Both the position numbers and the translations under genes were made by a program. This document shows positions 10,386-20,706 of a DNA stretch of 62,000 bases, one piece after another. The number at the start of each line of letters is the position of its first letter. Within the stretch, counting starts at the first letter, position 1. The notes under the pieces were generated by a model. The model was not told the origin of the DNA, searched no databases, and saw only the letters and a program-made list of their open reading frames with translations. Source of the DNA: Adiantum capillus-veneris (Eukaryota > Streptophyta > Polypodiopsida > Polypodiales > Pteridaceae); NCBI GenBank assembly GCA_014529385.2, contig CM043951.1, positions 109,966,469 to 110,028,468 on the forward strand. The letters run 5' to 3'.

Positions 10386-10905
10386 GTAGTTGTGAGGAGG
10401 TGGGGTGGCTGGTTGATAGGTGACGGGGTCATTGAGTTGTCTAAGTGTCTTATTCTCATACCATTCCCTTGAGAGGATAGTAAGACCAAGGTTTTTGTCG
10501 GCGGGTTTAATAAGAATGGAGTGATCGTGTGAGAGAGATTTGAGGGCTAGATGTACAAACTTTAAAGGTTTAGAGAAGGAAGTATTGTAGCTATCCAATT
10601 TATGTTTAAGATGCAGTTTGTTAAGTTCTGTGATAATTTCTAGAGAGGGATTCTCTTTGGGTGGTTTCCAATGGGGGTTGGGTAATTTAAATGGAGAAAA
10701 CGAGGGGGCTTCTTTGGTTTTGAAGAAATCTTTAAGTTGTAAGCTTCTTCCTAAGGTTTCATGTGCTTCTAGGAGGTGTTCGGGTGTAGGATTGGGAGGA
10801 GTACTTGAGACCTAAGTTCAAGCATTTATTTTCATTAAAAGTGAGGGGACGTGTGGTGAGGCTATGTACAAAGTTTATAGAGACGGCGTTATCAAAAGAC
10901 TGGCA
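10386..10905 (-). pseudogene. Penelope-like element reverse-transcriptase fragment
   Basis: The minus-strand frame 10386-10811 holds HDHSILIKPADKNLGLTIL, resembling the [KP]ADK-x-[GL]-G block before the RT core of Penelope-like elements. Before it lie an EHL-LEAHETLGRSLQLKDFF segment and, one frameshift upstream (about 10812-10905), NENKCLNLGLKYS, like the L-S-x-G-L-x-F motif of that family. It breaks off exactly at the LTR of element A, so A inserted into it and the rest lies left of the window. The exact Penelope clade is not resolved. Confidence 0.55.
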
Positions 10906-11774
10906 GAATACGAAAAGAAAGAAATCCTATGTAATCATTCCCTGATTAAGAAAAAAACCTGTAATTTCATTTGTAAACACTTGGGGCTTGCAAAAGTTTC
11001 CAATTTTGTATATTATTTTTTCCATTAGACTGAGTAAGATTTTACTTTGGAACTTGAGATATTGTAATTGGAAGGTATTTATACCAAATTTTGACCTTAA
11101 TCAAAAGACCCCTTTTGTTGATTTTTATCAAGTGTCTGTGAGAAGCGTATTCTGTGTACGAGAGAGAGTGAAATTTATCTTGATGCTACGCGCACATTGG
11201 TGGTTGGAATCGAGTGCGGAGAGGTGCAGCGTGTTGCCCCCGGAGGGAGCTACGCACCAACACCTACATTGCGCATGTATGGCCCGGCTTCGTGAGACTG
11301 ACCCGCGAGCTATTTCTGGTGATTCGGTGAGCATATGGTGTCTATTTTTGCATTTCAGTATATCCATGCGTTCGCAATGAGTAGAGCTACACATTAGGCA
11401 CTTTAGTTTTCAGAAACGGCGATCTACAAAAACCTGTCAAACATCCTACGTGAATTTGCACCGGGTGTTTTTGAGTCACGGACCTTAGGGAGAGCGGCCT
11501 ATTTGTGTTAATAGGATTTTCCTCAAGTTTCGTAGTGTTTCAAGAACGTCTGATGGGTATTTGGCTCTTGGAAGCATTGTAGAAAATCGCCTCCTGTGTA
11601 CTTTTGAAGACTGTAACTTAGACGTTGGATAGAGACCTCTGTAAGAAGTAGTCAATAATCGGTCGAGTGTAGGTTGACACCCTATGCTTGCTTCCACGCG
11701 CCTGCGGGTCGAGCTTTGTCCTTAGCTTAGAAATCTTGCTAAGTGAGTTCTCGCTGTGCTGACGTCCGTCGTGG
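10906..11774. other. No recognisable gene
   Basis: Unique-looking sequence between the Penelope-like fragment and element B. Short ORFs on both strands overlap each other and show no motif. It ends in GTGG, the left target duplication of element B. Confidence 0.5.
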
Positions 11775-11984
11775 TGACGGGAGCAAAGCGAACCCCGAAC
11801 CTCGATGGCCTCTAAAACACCGGGGACCGAATGGCGCGCCTCGAGTCTGTCATGGTAAAGCAAATAGGGGGCACCACCTAGCTTCAGCGGCTAGGACGCA
11901 AACAAAACACCACCGTAACAAAGTTTTCATCCAAGAGAGATGGATGCTTGGGAGTAATGATGAAAAGGAAAGGGAATGAGATTA

Positions 11985-12021
<37 letters not shown>

Positions 12022-13334
12022 GGGAGGGGGTATAGCGGCTTAGTACTTAGGCATCACAAAATGATGGCGAATCCGCACACCCTTCACACATACACAAGCT
12101 CACTCCAAAACACAAGACTAGGTGGCGATTCCGCACACCTCACATGGGCAAAACATTGCAAGAAAACATACTCACAAAACCTCAAGCTTTATTTAGAGAA
12201 TTAGGTGATGAAATGGGGAGCATAGGGTAGGGGAATGAGAAGGGAGAGAGTGGTAGAGCACATGGCGGATAGGTGGGAGTTGATGGCGAAGACTCGCACG
12301 AGGCCTATGGCCATCATCCTTCATTTAGTTGCCCTTCATCTTCCATAGCCAAGGGAGTAGAGGTCATGCTCAAGACAAGCATGGTGATTGTGGTGATGGT
12401 GATGGTGTGGGTGTGTGTGTGTGTGTGTGTGCACTAGGCACACACAGTGCATAGTGTGTTCTTTGGTGATGTTGTGTGTTTTTGTGTGATGGTTATCCCT
12501 CTTTATATAGGGGAGGAGGGGGGGGGAGAAATTCTAGAATTTAGAAATGAAGAAATCATTATCTACATAGGCCATGTGACTGTGGGCCCCACTTGTCTGG
12601 CTGTGTGTATATGTGCCAGAACAGCAGTCTCATGAGAGAGAGACTAAGAGAGAGAGATGGGTTGATGAAAAAAAGTGAGAGGTGACATGAAGAATAAAGT
12701 AATTACAAGAGGGGAGAGAGTGTGTTCAGAATCTGTGTGTAGATGTGTGTGAACACAAGAAAAATCAGGTAACCACCGGGTGGGGATGGGTCTATGGCAC
12801 CTTTTTCAGTGAAACTGAGTGTGTGTGAGTGTGGGGGAGGTTATTTAGCTACAAGACAAGAGACATGGCGCCCTTTAGAGAGAGAGGGGGGTATTTGGGT
12901 CATGGGATATGATAGGAGAGAGAAAGAGGGGGTGGGGTATACTATTTTGGAAGATAGGGTAAGTTGCATGTGAGTTAGGGTGCATTATTGGTGAGTTATA
13001 ATGCATTATTGGTGAGAGGTGGGGTAGCTTGAGGGGAGAGAGAAAGGAGAAAGGACAAAGGGAAGAGAGAGGGGGTTGACCTTTTGAGTGGAGGAGAGGA
13101 AAAGGGACACCCGACGGGGCAACAGTGAAGAAAAAGGAGGCAAGGTGGGTATGGGCTACCCCGCACGCATGAGGTGGCCTATTTTACCTTTCTTATATAT
13201 TTACATAATCATACTTTATTTTTTTCTTACTTTTTCCAATTCCTTTTATCACTCCCTCCCTAAGAGGGGGTTTTCATGGGGTGGGGACGAGAGAAAAGGG
13301 GTATGGGAGCTTGGCTTGTGAAAAGCCCCCATCA
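11775..13334 (-). repeat. 3' LTR of element B
   Basis: Plus-strand ends TGACGGG and CCCATCA, matching 19151-20706. It holds GA and GT microsatellites and a 21-bp duplication near 12985-13010 that is absent from the other LTR. A minus-strand TATA element (CTATATAAAG) lies at 12501-12510. Confidence 0.92.
12501..12510 (-). promoter_or_regulatory. TATA box, 3' LTR of element B
   Basis: CTATATAAAG on the minus strand, conserved at 19894-19903 in the 5' LTR, where it would drive the element's RNA. Confidence 0.5.
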
Positions 13335-13351
13335 TTAGCCCTCCCCTTTTG
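13335..13351 (-). other. Polypurine tract of element B
   Basis: Minus strand reads AAAAGGGGAGGGCTAA directly before the LTR start TGATGGGG. It shares AGGGGAGGGCTAA with element A. Confidence 0.8.
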
Positions 13352-13362
13352 GCTAAAGGCAT

Positions 13363-16182
13363 TCATGTCTCTAGCTCATCTGTTTGATCATTATCGTCGG
13401 AGGTGGCGGTTGATGGTGTGTCCTCATCTGGAATGTCAATTGGTAGAGCCTGGTCAAATGGAAGAAAATAAGGTTTAAGTCGCCAACCATTTACCCTGGT
13501 TTTATGAAGTTTTCCATCAGCCTCCATAAGCTGGTAGCTTCCATTAGCATACTTTTTCCTGCTGATAAAAGGGCCTTCCCATCGGAGCAGGAGTTTCTTA
13601 TCCTTGCGCGTGTCGAAGCGATTGTCGTAGCGGAGCACCAACATTCCTTTCTTCAATTCTTTTTTCCAGAGATGCTCGTTAAAGCTAAGCCGTCTATGCT
13701 CTGCTTGTGCTGCATAATAATTTATTGCTTCTTCTCTGTCCAGCTGCAGTCTTTCCAAGTTGATGATGTGATCTCTCAAATGCATGTTGGGTTGTTGAAG
13801 TTGGCTTGCCATTACTCTGAGACTTTGTAGTTGCACTTCAATGGGCAAGATTGCTTCCTTACCAAATACTAGATGATACGGTGTGAATCCCAAGGATGTA
13901 CGAAATGAAGTTCTGTAGGCCCATAAAGCTGGTAGTAGATACTTATCCCAATCTCCGGGATGATTGTTTACCTGCTTGGTAATAATTTTAGAAACCAGTC
14001 CATTTACCTTTTCAACTAGGCCATTACATTGAGGGTAATATGGTGAAGAGTGCCTCCTTGTAATGCCCAGTTTCTGCATTAATTCTCCTACCATGTCTGC
14101 TCTGAAACTTGGCCCTCTATCAGAGATGATCTCTAAAGGTGTGCCAAACCTACAGCATATGTGCTCGTAGATAAATTTAGCTACCTCTACCGCTGTGATT
14201 CTAGTGGTGGCTGTAGCCTCTGCCCATCTAGTCATGTAGTCGACCTCCATGATAATGTAGAATTTTCTTGAGTTGGCCCTAGGTAATGGCCCAATGGCAT
14301 CGATACCCCATTTTTCAAATGGGCCATATGAGAGAATAGGTTTCTGTGGTTCAGGCATAAGTGACCTAGTGCCGGCCTTTTGACACAACTTACATGTTTT
14401 GCACCAGTGGTGTACATCACGGTTGAGGCTAGGCCATATGAAGCCTGCCTGCAAGATTTTCCTACTTGTTATGTCTAGGGCAAAGTGACCACCACAAACC
14501 CCGTCGTGACAGCTAGCAATTACTCCCGTGATTTCCTGAGAGAGGGGGACCTTCCTGAGTATTTGGTCCTTACCCTTACAGTACAAACCGTCATTGATGA
14601 GTCGATACCTTGTGGCCTTCCGCGTCAGCCATTGCTTCTGTCCCTTTGTTAAATCTGATGGGCATTCCCCTGTTTCCAAAAAATGCATGATGTGAGGCAA
14701 GGCATCACTTCCTTGAAATAGAGGGAGCTTTAGTTTTATTGCTCCAACCACCACTTCCTGTAGTCTTTCACTTGCTAGGGCATCTGCTTCTTGGTTTTGA
14801 GCCCTTGGGATATGGTGTATTTGAACTTCTTCAAACTTACCCAACAAGGTTTTTACACCACTTAAGTGAGTCCTTAAACTAGGATTCTTGCATGTACATG
14901 CTCCATTTACTTGCCTTACCAGAAGTAGAGCATCCCCAAATACATTAAGGCATTGTACACCTTGTGAGACACACCATTGTAGACCCTTGGTTAGTGCTGC
15001 ATACTCAGCTTCATTGTTAGAATGTGAATCTAACAATTGGCCCAACGAAAATACCTTTGTCCCTTTGTCATCAAAGACCACTATGCCTGCAGCTGCTTTG
15101 TCGGACGCTCGCTTGTAGGCTCCATCAAAGTAGAGAGAGTATGCTCCTTCTACCATCGGTGGTACTGGAGGTAATCGGACTTCTCCTTCCTTAGATTGCT
15201 TCTCCTTCCCTTCAAAGACTTGGTAGGTCATGAGTCCCCCCAAACTTGCCCTTGTCGTGCTTTCTACCTGTACCGTGTAGTCCAACTCTTGCAGACGAAC
15301 TAGCCATTTAGTAATTCTAGCAGACACATCCATGTGTTGTACAACATAGGGAAATATTTCATCCGTGGTTAGAATCACAAATTGCTTAGGCAGCAAATAT
15401 GACCTAAACTTTGTAGTTGCAAATCTAAGAGCTAGTACTAAGTGTTCCACATGGGTGAAACCTTTCTCTCCTGCTATCATCATTCGGCTAGAGAAGTAGA
15501 TTGGCCTCATGAAAGATGTCGTCGTATCCTTTTGGAGTAGCATATCCCCCAATGAGTCATCACCAACACTTGAGGTGACATAGAATTTTTCATCCCACTT
15601 AGGTGGTGAGATAGTTGGCAGAGTGGCTAAGACCTCCTTTACCTTGTTGTAGTGATGTTCGCTTTCCTCGTCCCAAGTGAAAGTTGATCTTTGAGTGAGT
15701 TGTTGCAGTGGTAGAACAAGTTGTGATAGTAGATGTATGAATCTACTTAAATACCTCACCTTCTGTAGAAAAGAGACCAGTTGACGTGCGGTCATTGGTG
15801 AAGGTAGGGCTATGAGTGCGGACACCTTACTTGGGTCGGCGTTGATACCTCTTGCTGAAATTTCATGGCCTAGTAGAATGACTTTACTCTCCCCAATGTG
15901 ACATTTATCCACATTTAACTGCCCACCTAGGCTCTGCAACCTAGCCAAACCTTCAGTTACCTTTTCTAAATGTGAAATACGGGAGCTATATATACAAAAA
16001 TCATCAATAAACACTCTTATGGATGTTCCAAAGAACGGTTGAAAAACATATGTGACATATCTTTGGAATGTGGCAGGTGCATTTGTGAGACCAAATGGCA
16101 TAACCCTGTATGCAAAACAACCCCATGGCGTGATAAAAGTGGTTTTTAGCTGATCTTCCAAGGCTATGCGTATTTGAAAGTA
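13363..16182 (-). CDS. pol: Element B pol: RT palm/thumb, two RNase H domains, integrase
   Basis: Open for about 940 codons after the stop at 16183. RT keeps MPFGLTNAPATFQR and an IDDF active site. The first RNase H is degenerate (VTSSVGDDSLG). The second keeps Asp/Glu/Asp/Asp in YFDGAY, NNEAEY, FGDALL and QEADAL. Integrase has H2C2 (HDGVCGGHF, CKTCKLC) and D-D-E in WGIDAIGP, ISDRGPSF and LVEKVNG, then an RYDNRFDTR / GPFI block and no chromodomain. The first codon of the open stretch is not ATG, so this is the distal part of a gag-pol reading frame. It is the best-preserved pol in the window. Confidence 0.9.
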   Translation of the reverse strand, partial: YFQIRIALEDQLKTTFITPWGCFAYRVMPFGLTNAPATFQRYVTYVFQPFFGTSIRVFIDDFCIYSSRISHLEKVTEGLARLQSLGGQLNVDKCHIGESKVILLGHEISARGINADPSKVSALIALPSPMTARQLVSFLQKVRYLSRFIHLLSQLVLPLQQLTQRSTFTWDEESEHHYNKVKEVLATLPTISPPKWDEKFYVTSSVGDDSLGDMLLQKDTTTSFMRPIYFSSRMMIAGEKGFTHVEHLVLALRFATTKFRSYLLPKQFVILTTDEIFPYVVQHMDVSARITKWLVRLQELDYTVQVESTTRASLGGLMTYQVFEGKEKQSKEGEVRLPPVPPMVEGAYSLYFDGAYKRASDKAAAGIVVFDDKGTKVFSLGQLLDSHSNNEAEYAALTKGLQWCVSQGVQCLNVFGDALLLVRQVNGACTCKNPSLRTHLSGVKTLLGKFEEVQIHHIPRAQNQEADALASERLQEVVVGAIKLKLPLFQGSDALPHIMHFLETGECPSDLTKGQKQWLTRKATRYRLINDGLYCKGKDQILRKVPLSQEITGVIASCHDGVCGGHFALDITSRKILQAGFIWPSLNRDVHHWCKTCKLCQKAGTRSLMPEPQKPILSYGPFEKWGIDAIGPLPRANSRKFYIIMEVDYMTRWAEATATTRITAVEVAKFIYEHICCRFGTPLEIISDRGPSFRADMVGELMQKLGITRRHSSPYYPQCNGLVEKVNGLVSKIITKQVNNHPGDWDKYLLPALWAYRTSFRTSLGFTPYHLVFGKEAILPIEVQLQSLRVMASQLQQPNMHLRDHIINLERLQLDREEAINYYAAQAEHRRLSFNEHLWKKELKKGMLVLRYDNRFDTRKDKKLLLRWEGPFISRKKYANGSYQLMEADGKLHKTRVNGWRLKPYFLPFDQALPIDIPDEDTPSTATSDDNDQTDELET

Positions 16183-16914
16183 TCAAGAATAACCATCACA
16201 GATGGTATAGCTTTCAATTCCCGCTACTTCATTCAGAATTTCATCCAAGAAAGGGAGAGGAAAGTGGTCTCTCTTTGTAGCTGCATTTAGTGGTTTGTAG
16301 TCAACACAGACCCTCCACTTACCATTCTTTTTAGGCGTCACCACTACAGGTGACACCCATTCTGAGTTTTCTACAGGATAGATGAATCCCGCCTCCAGTA
16401 GTTTCCTTACCTCGGCCAAGAGTGCCTTTTCTTGTATGACCCCCAGTCGTCGTAGCTTTTGCACAACTGGTTTTACCCCTTCCTTCAGCTTAATATGATG
16501 TTCCACCACTGTAATGCCTGTGATTCTTTCATAGTTGTCAATGAACAGGTTAGGAAATCCCATCAACATTTGCAAAAAACTATCTTTCTTCTCAAGTGTT
16601 AATTCCGTAGACAACATACCCTTCAACCTACTTCCTCCTAGGCTAGGTGATTTGCTCTCCTCTTCATTGGGTTGCCCTTTTGGTGATGGATCACCAGTTG
16701 TGCTTACCCTTTGTGGATCCTTCATAATGATACCCATCACATCAATGGAACTGTCACTTTCGTCGGTGGATGTGGTCTCCTCCTCAGAACTGGAAGATTC
16801 GCTAGTGGTTTCATCTGCCGATGTTTCCAGATTCATTTGCTTCTGCTTGACAATCCTCATGTCATAGTAGATTGTCTCCCCTTTCTTACCGGTCATGCGT
16901 AGAAGGCCAGTACC
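16183..16914 (-). pseudogene. pol: Element B pol: acidic linker and RT N-terminal half, bounded by stops
   Basis: Same frame as the protease ORF upstream and the RT/integrase ORF downstream. It holds a Ser/Glu/Thr-rich acidic linker, then the RT fingers with WVSPVVVTPKKNGKWRVCVD and NAATKRDHFPLPF. It ends DGYS followed by TGA, where the family has DGFSGYFQL, so a Gly codon (GGA) became a stop. Upstream, TAG 16915-16917 replaces the Trp of the QDWG motif seen in D. Confidence 0.85.
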
Positions 16915-17436
16915 CTAGTCCTGTTTTGCCTTCATGGCCATCAACCATGGCCTTCCCAAAATTAGTGGATAGCCCTCCCCCTTAGTAGGCATTACAAAAA
17001 CATCTACCTCTACCTCAGTGTTGAAAGCTTTGATTTTCACGGCACTTACCACACCCACACACTTTACTTTTGCGTTGTTTGCCATCTTTGCCTTGCATGG
17101 AGAAGGCCTGTCAACCTCGAGCCCTAATCGAAGCATCATAGCTTCGCTCATTACACAGATTTGTGCACCTCCATCAATGTAGGTGTTTCCAACCCTCTTT
17201 CCTTTTATGTTTACGTCGACAATTGGAAGGATGTCATCCATGTTGCATCCCGAAATTGCTCCGGCTACCTTTGTTTTGGAGCGTCTTGTACTTACCATTT
17301 TAGACCATTGTCGCCTTACTTTAGGTACAAGATGTAGCAGCTGTGGCCATGTAATCTTCGGTCCTTGCTCTACCACATCCAATGTTAGATCATAGGGCTT
17401 TGAACTTTCCCCTAGCTGGAAGTCGGTGATGCCCAA
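16915..17436 (-). pseudogene. pro: Element B aspartic protease
   Basis: Retropepsin-like domain with active site YIDGGAQICV (D-G-G variant of D-T/S-G) and the distal ILGRPWL block. It is preceded by the WPQLLHLVPKVRRQW block also present in A and D. There is no ATG at the start; a TGA lies just upstream and gag is in another frame. In B, gag and protease are therefore separated by a stop (17465) and a frameshift. A and D keep this junction in one frame, so this is probably damage, though programmed frameshifting is not excluded. Confidence 0.8.
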
Positions 17437-17464
17437 TTTTCATCGTGGCCGGGATGGCCTCTTG

Positions 17465-18292
17465 CTAGTTTCTCCTCTCATGCTTCTTTTGTCGTGGTTT
17501 GGGACAGTAGTACATACCGTGACCGTCTTCTCCGCAGTTGTAGCAATGATACTCCCTGTTTTGTCGTCGTGCTCTTCCAGGGTCTTGATCTCTTTCTTGA
17601 CTCCTCCCTTGTTCTATTAAGTGGACAGACAAATTCTGCAGTTGGTCAGTAATATGGGCCAACATATCTTGTTGGTCATCTCTTACCCCAAGAGCCGGTG
17701 GTGGTGGTGGAATGGTGGTTGTCGTAGTTGCTGGTCGACGCGATGTTCCTGATTCTGTTGACTCGGTTTCTTTGGCTTTCATTCGCAGCTTCTTGTCTTT
17801 AAGGCGAGCAATCTCAACGGCTAACTCGTACGTAGCCGGGAATCTACCTTTCACCTTCTCCTTGAGAAGCGGCCATAAGCCATGCGTGAACCGATCTTTT
17901 TTTAGAAAATCGGGTGCAGCTTCCCCCCTAGCCAGTGACTCAACCCATCGTTCCCACAAATCCACAAATTTGGACTCATAGGTGGCATATTCTAAAAGAC
18001 CCTCCTGCTTCAAGTCTCTCAACTTGTCCCACAACTTTTCTGAAGTGGTACCTCCCCCAAAGCGCCCCTTAAAAGCGGTTTTTAAGGGTTCCCAGTCATC
18101 CTTGGTTGCTTGTGGAAGTGCATTGTACCATGATCTAGCTTCTAGCTTCATGAGATGCTTAAAGATTCTAACCCGAGATTCATCCGTATCTTTGTTGCTC
18201 ACTACACATGCTACTTCAAAGTCATCTAGGAAGTCTGTTACCAAATCCTCCCCCTTATTTCCTTTAAATGTTGGAAATGCTACACTTGCCAT
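17465..18292 (-). CDS. gag: Element B gag
   Basis: I choose the ATG at 18292 (MASVAFPTFKGN); the frame is open further up but only from a non-ATG codon. About 275 residues. The capsid part has WYNALP near residue 54 and DFLKKDRFTHGL near 140. An Arg/Gln-rich stretch precedes a complete CCHC zinc knuckle, CYNCGEDGHGMYYC. It ends at TAG 17465. It forms the RNA-packaging particle, known from the family. Confidence 0.85.
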   Translation of the reverse strand: MASVAFPTFKGNKGEDLVTDFLDDFEVACVVSNKDTDESRVRIFKHLMKLEARSWYNALPQATKDDWEPLKTAFKGRFGGGTTSEKLWDKLRDLKQEGLLEYATYESKFVDLWERWVESLARGEAAPDFLKKDRFTHGLWPLLKEKVKGRFPATYELAVEIARLKDKKLRMKAKETESTESGTSRRPATTTTTIPPPPPALGVRDDQQDMLAHITDQLQNLSVHLIEQGRSQERDQDPGRARRQNREYHCYNCGEDGHGMYYCPKPRQKKHERRN

Positions 18293-18375
18293 GATTACTG
18301 AGAGAGAGCTAGAAAGACACACTGCTTAACTTGCAAAAGTTTTTTCCTTCTTTACAAGGAGGCGTGTATACCCTC

Positions 18376-18594
18376 TTATACTAGGACATAGATTAAAACT
18401 TCAAACGATACATTGCCTTGTACCAAAGGTAAGACAAATGGTTGATCTGATGCCAGAACCTCCAAAAACCGCTCCCCACCGGGCATGGTGTCAATGACGT
18501 GCTGGTAGTGAGCCTTCAAATCCAGTATTATCTTGATTGAGCGTACACATGTTGATATGTGTGATCTGTCTTGAGGTAGGTTGTACTGATTCAT
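18376..18594 (-). CDS. Leader small ORF of element B, family a
   Basis: A 72-codon ATG ORF ending 83 bp before the gag ATG. Its C-terminal half aligns with the two family-a ORFs in element A: an E-V-L core, FVLPLV, then VSFEV and a hydrophobic end at the stop. Similarity between elements with otherwise diverged leaders suggests a coding role. Function unknown. Confidence 0.5.
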   Translation of the reverse strand: MNQYNLPQDRSHISTCVRSIKIILDLKAHYQHVIDTMPGGERFLEVLASDQPFVLPLVQGNVSFEVLIYVLV

Positions 18595-18611
18595 GTGAAG
18601 CTTAGAGGTGC

Positions 18612-18836
18612 TTAGTCACTGTCCAAGCTTGTGGGAGAGGGTGGTGTTCTTTCCTGAAACAAACTCAGTAGATCCCTAGTTTCTCTAGTGAGAGTGTGAG
18701 CCAATGCTTCCGTTATCTGTGCTGCAGCATCAGGTGCGACTTGAAAACTGACTGTGATAATTACCTCGGTGACTTGAGTTACCCGATTCTCAAAGTAGAA
18801 TAGTGTTGATTCTCTATTGTGTAGAGCTCCTTCCAT
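18612..18836 (-). CDS. Leader small ORF of element B, possible family b relative
   Basis: A 74-codon ATG ORF 17 bp before the family-a ORF. It has no recognised domain. The end (TRETRDLLSLFQE) faintly resembles the ends of the family-b domains in A (NRDLIEAW; DRELFRACL). Alternatively a chance ORF. Confidence 0.3.
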   Translation of the reverse strand: MEGALHNRESTLFYFENRVTQVTEVIITVSFQVAPDAAAQITEALAHTLTRETRDLLSLFQERTPPSPTSLDSD

Positions 18837-18981
18837 TTTGTTGTTGTGGGTTGGTTGTAGGTTGCGGACATGGTTTCGACCTTCTCCTTCTTCTTCTTGG
18901 CACTTGGCCTATGTATATCCACTGGGTTTGGCGTGTTGGTTGCCTCTCCCACTGCAAATCGATTATCGTTACGCCTGGCAC

Positions 18982-19077
18982 TCAAGCTTCGATGGAGATG
19001 CGGAGTTCGTCTAGTTGTGCTTGGAGCTCTTCTTCTTCTATCGTCCAATTAGCAAATCCTGCTAGCCATTCATCCAT
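18982..19077 (-). CDS. First leader small ORF of element B (31 codons)
   Basis: ATG at 19077 is the first after the primer-binding site. The peptide starts MDEWLAGFANW and continues as an acidic, Leu/Glu/Gln-rich helix-like stretch. It overlaps in another frame a longer but compositionally odd basic ORF (18779-19048), which I reject. It could be an upstream ORF or the N-terminus of a spliced leader protein. Confidence 0.3.
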   Translation of the reverse strand: MDEWLAGFANWTIEEEELQAQLDELRISIEA

Positions 19078-19132
19078 TCACTATAGTTTAAGGGTTTCAG
19101 TCTTGTAAACTGAAGGGTTTCATGAAAAGATC

Positions 19133-19150
19133 CTCAGTGGGGGCACCAAA
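19133..19150 (-). other. Primer-binding site of element B
   Basis: Minus strand reads TTTGGTGCCCCCACTGAGG directly next to the 5' LTR, identical in its core to the site of element A. Confidence 0.8.
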
Positions 19151-19360
19151 TGACGGGAGCAAAGCGAACCTCGAACCCCGATGGCCTCTAAAACACTGGG
19201 GACCGAATGGCGTGCCTCAAGTCTGTCATGGTAAAGCAAACAGGGGGCACCACCTAGCTTCAGCGGCTAGGACGCAAACAACACACCACCATAACAAAGT
19301 TTTCATCCAAGAGAGATGGATGCTTGGGAGTAATGATGAAAAGGGAAGGGAATGAGATCA

Positions 19361-19405
<45 letters not shown>

Positions 19406-19792
19406 GGGAGGGGGTATAGCGGCTTAGTACTTAGGCATCACAAAAGGATGGCGAATCCGCACACCCTTCACACATACACAAGCTCACTCCAAAACACAAG
19501 ACTAGGTGGTGATTCCGCACACCTCACATGGGCAAAACATTGCAAGAAAACATACTCACAAAACCTCAAGCTTTATTTAGAGAATTAGGCGATGAAATGG
19601 GGAGCATAGGGTAGGGGAATGAGAAGGGAGAGAGTGGTAGAGCACATGGCGGATAGGTGGGAGTTGATGGCGAATACTCGCACGAGGATTATGGCCATCA
19701 TCCTTCATTTAGTTGCCCTTCATCTTCCATAGCCAAGGGAGTAGAGGTCATGCTCAAGACAAGCATGGTGATTGCGGTGATGGTGATGGTGT

Positions 19793-19823
<31 letters not shown>

Positions 19824-20706
19824 CACTAGGCACACACAGTGCATAGTGTGTTCTTTGGTGATTGTTGTGTGTTTTTGTGTGATGGTGACCCCTCTTTATA
19901 TAGGGGAGGAGGGGGGGGAGAAATTCTAGAATTTAGAAATGAAGAAATCATTATCTACATAGGCCATGTGACTGTGGACCCCACTTGTCTGGCTGTGTGT
20001 ATATGTGCCAGAACAGCAGTCTCATGAGAGAGAGACTAAGAGAGAGAGATGGGTTGATGAAAAAACGTGAGAGGTGACATGGAGAATAAAGTAATTACAA
20101 GAGGGGAGAGAGTGTGTTCAGAATCTGTGTGCAGATGTGTGTGAACACAAGAAAAATCAGGTAACCACCGGGTGGGGATCGGTCTGTGGGCACCTTTTTC
20201 AGTGAAACTGAGTGTGTGTGAGTGTGGGGGAGGTTATTTAGCTACAAGACAAGAGACATGGCGCCCTTTAGAGAGAGAGGGGGGTATTTGGGTCATGGGA
20301 TATGATAGGAGAGAGAAAGAGGGGGTGGGGTATACTATTTTGGAAGATAGGGTAAGTTGCATGTGAGTTAGGGTGCATTATTGGTGAGAGGTGGGGTAGC
20401 TTGAGGGGAGAGAGAAAGGAGAAAGGACAAAGGGAAGAGAGAGGGGGTTGACCTTTTGAGTGGAGGAGAGGAAAAGGGACACCCGGCGGGACAACAGTGA
20501 AGAAAAAGGAGGCAAGGTGGGGATGGGCTACCCCGCACGCATGAGGTGGCCTATTTTACCTTTCTTATATATTTACAGAATCATACTTTATTTTTTTCTT
20601 ACTTTTTCCAATGCCTTTTATCACTCCCTCCCTAAGAGGGGGTTTTCATGGGGTGGGGACGAGAGAAGAGGGGTATGGAAGCTTGGCTTGTGAAAAGCCC
20701 CCATCA
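19151..20706 (-). repeat. 5' LTR of element B
   Basis: 1556 bp matching 11775-13334. Ends TGACGGG and CCCATCA on the plus strand. The minus-strand TATA element is at 19894-19903; (GA)n and (GT)n lengths differ from the other LTR. GTGG follows at 20707-20710. Confidence 0.92.

Larger units (their letters stand above)
11775..20706 (-). mobile_element. Element B: nearly full-length Tat-like Ty3/Gypsy retrotransposon
   Basis: Paired LTRs (11775-13334 and 19151-20706) flank a minus-strand interior: primer-binding site, three small ORFs, gag, protease, RT, two RNase H domains, integrase and polypurine tract. Flanking GTGG (11771-11774 and 20707-20710) is a plausible 4-bp target duplication. The LTRs differ by few substitutions and some repeat-length changes, so insertion looks fairly recent. 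Internal stops at 16915 and 16183 break pol. Confidence 0.93.

Noticed and set aside
18779-19048. 89-codon basic ORF in the leader of B
   Set aside because: Overlaps the better small ORF at 18982-19077 in another frame; composition looks like a shadow of Glu/Ser-rich codons.
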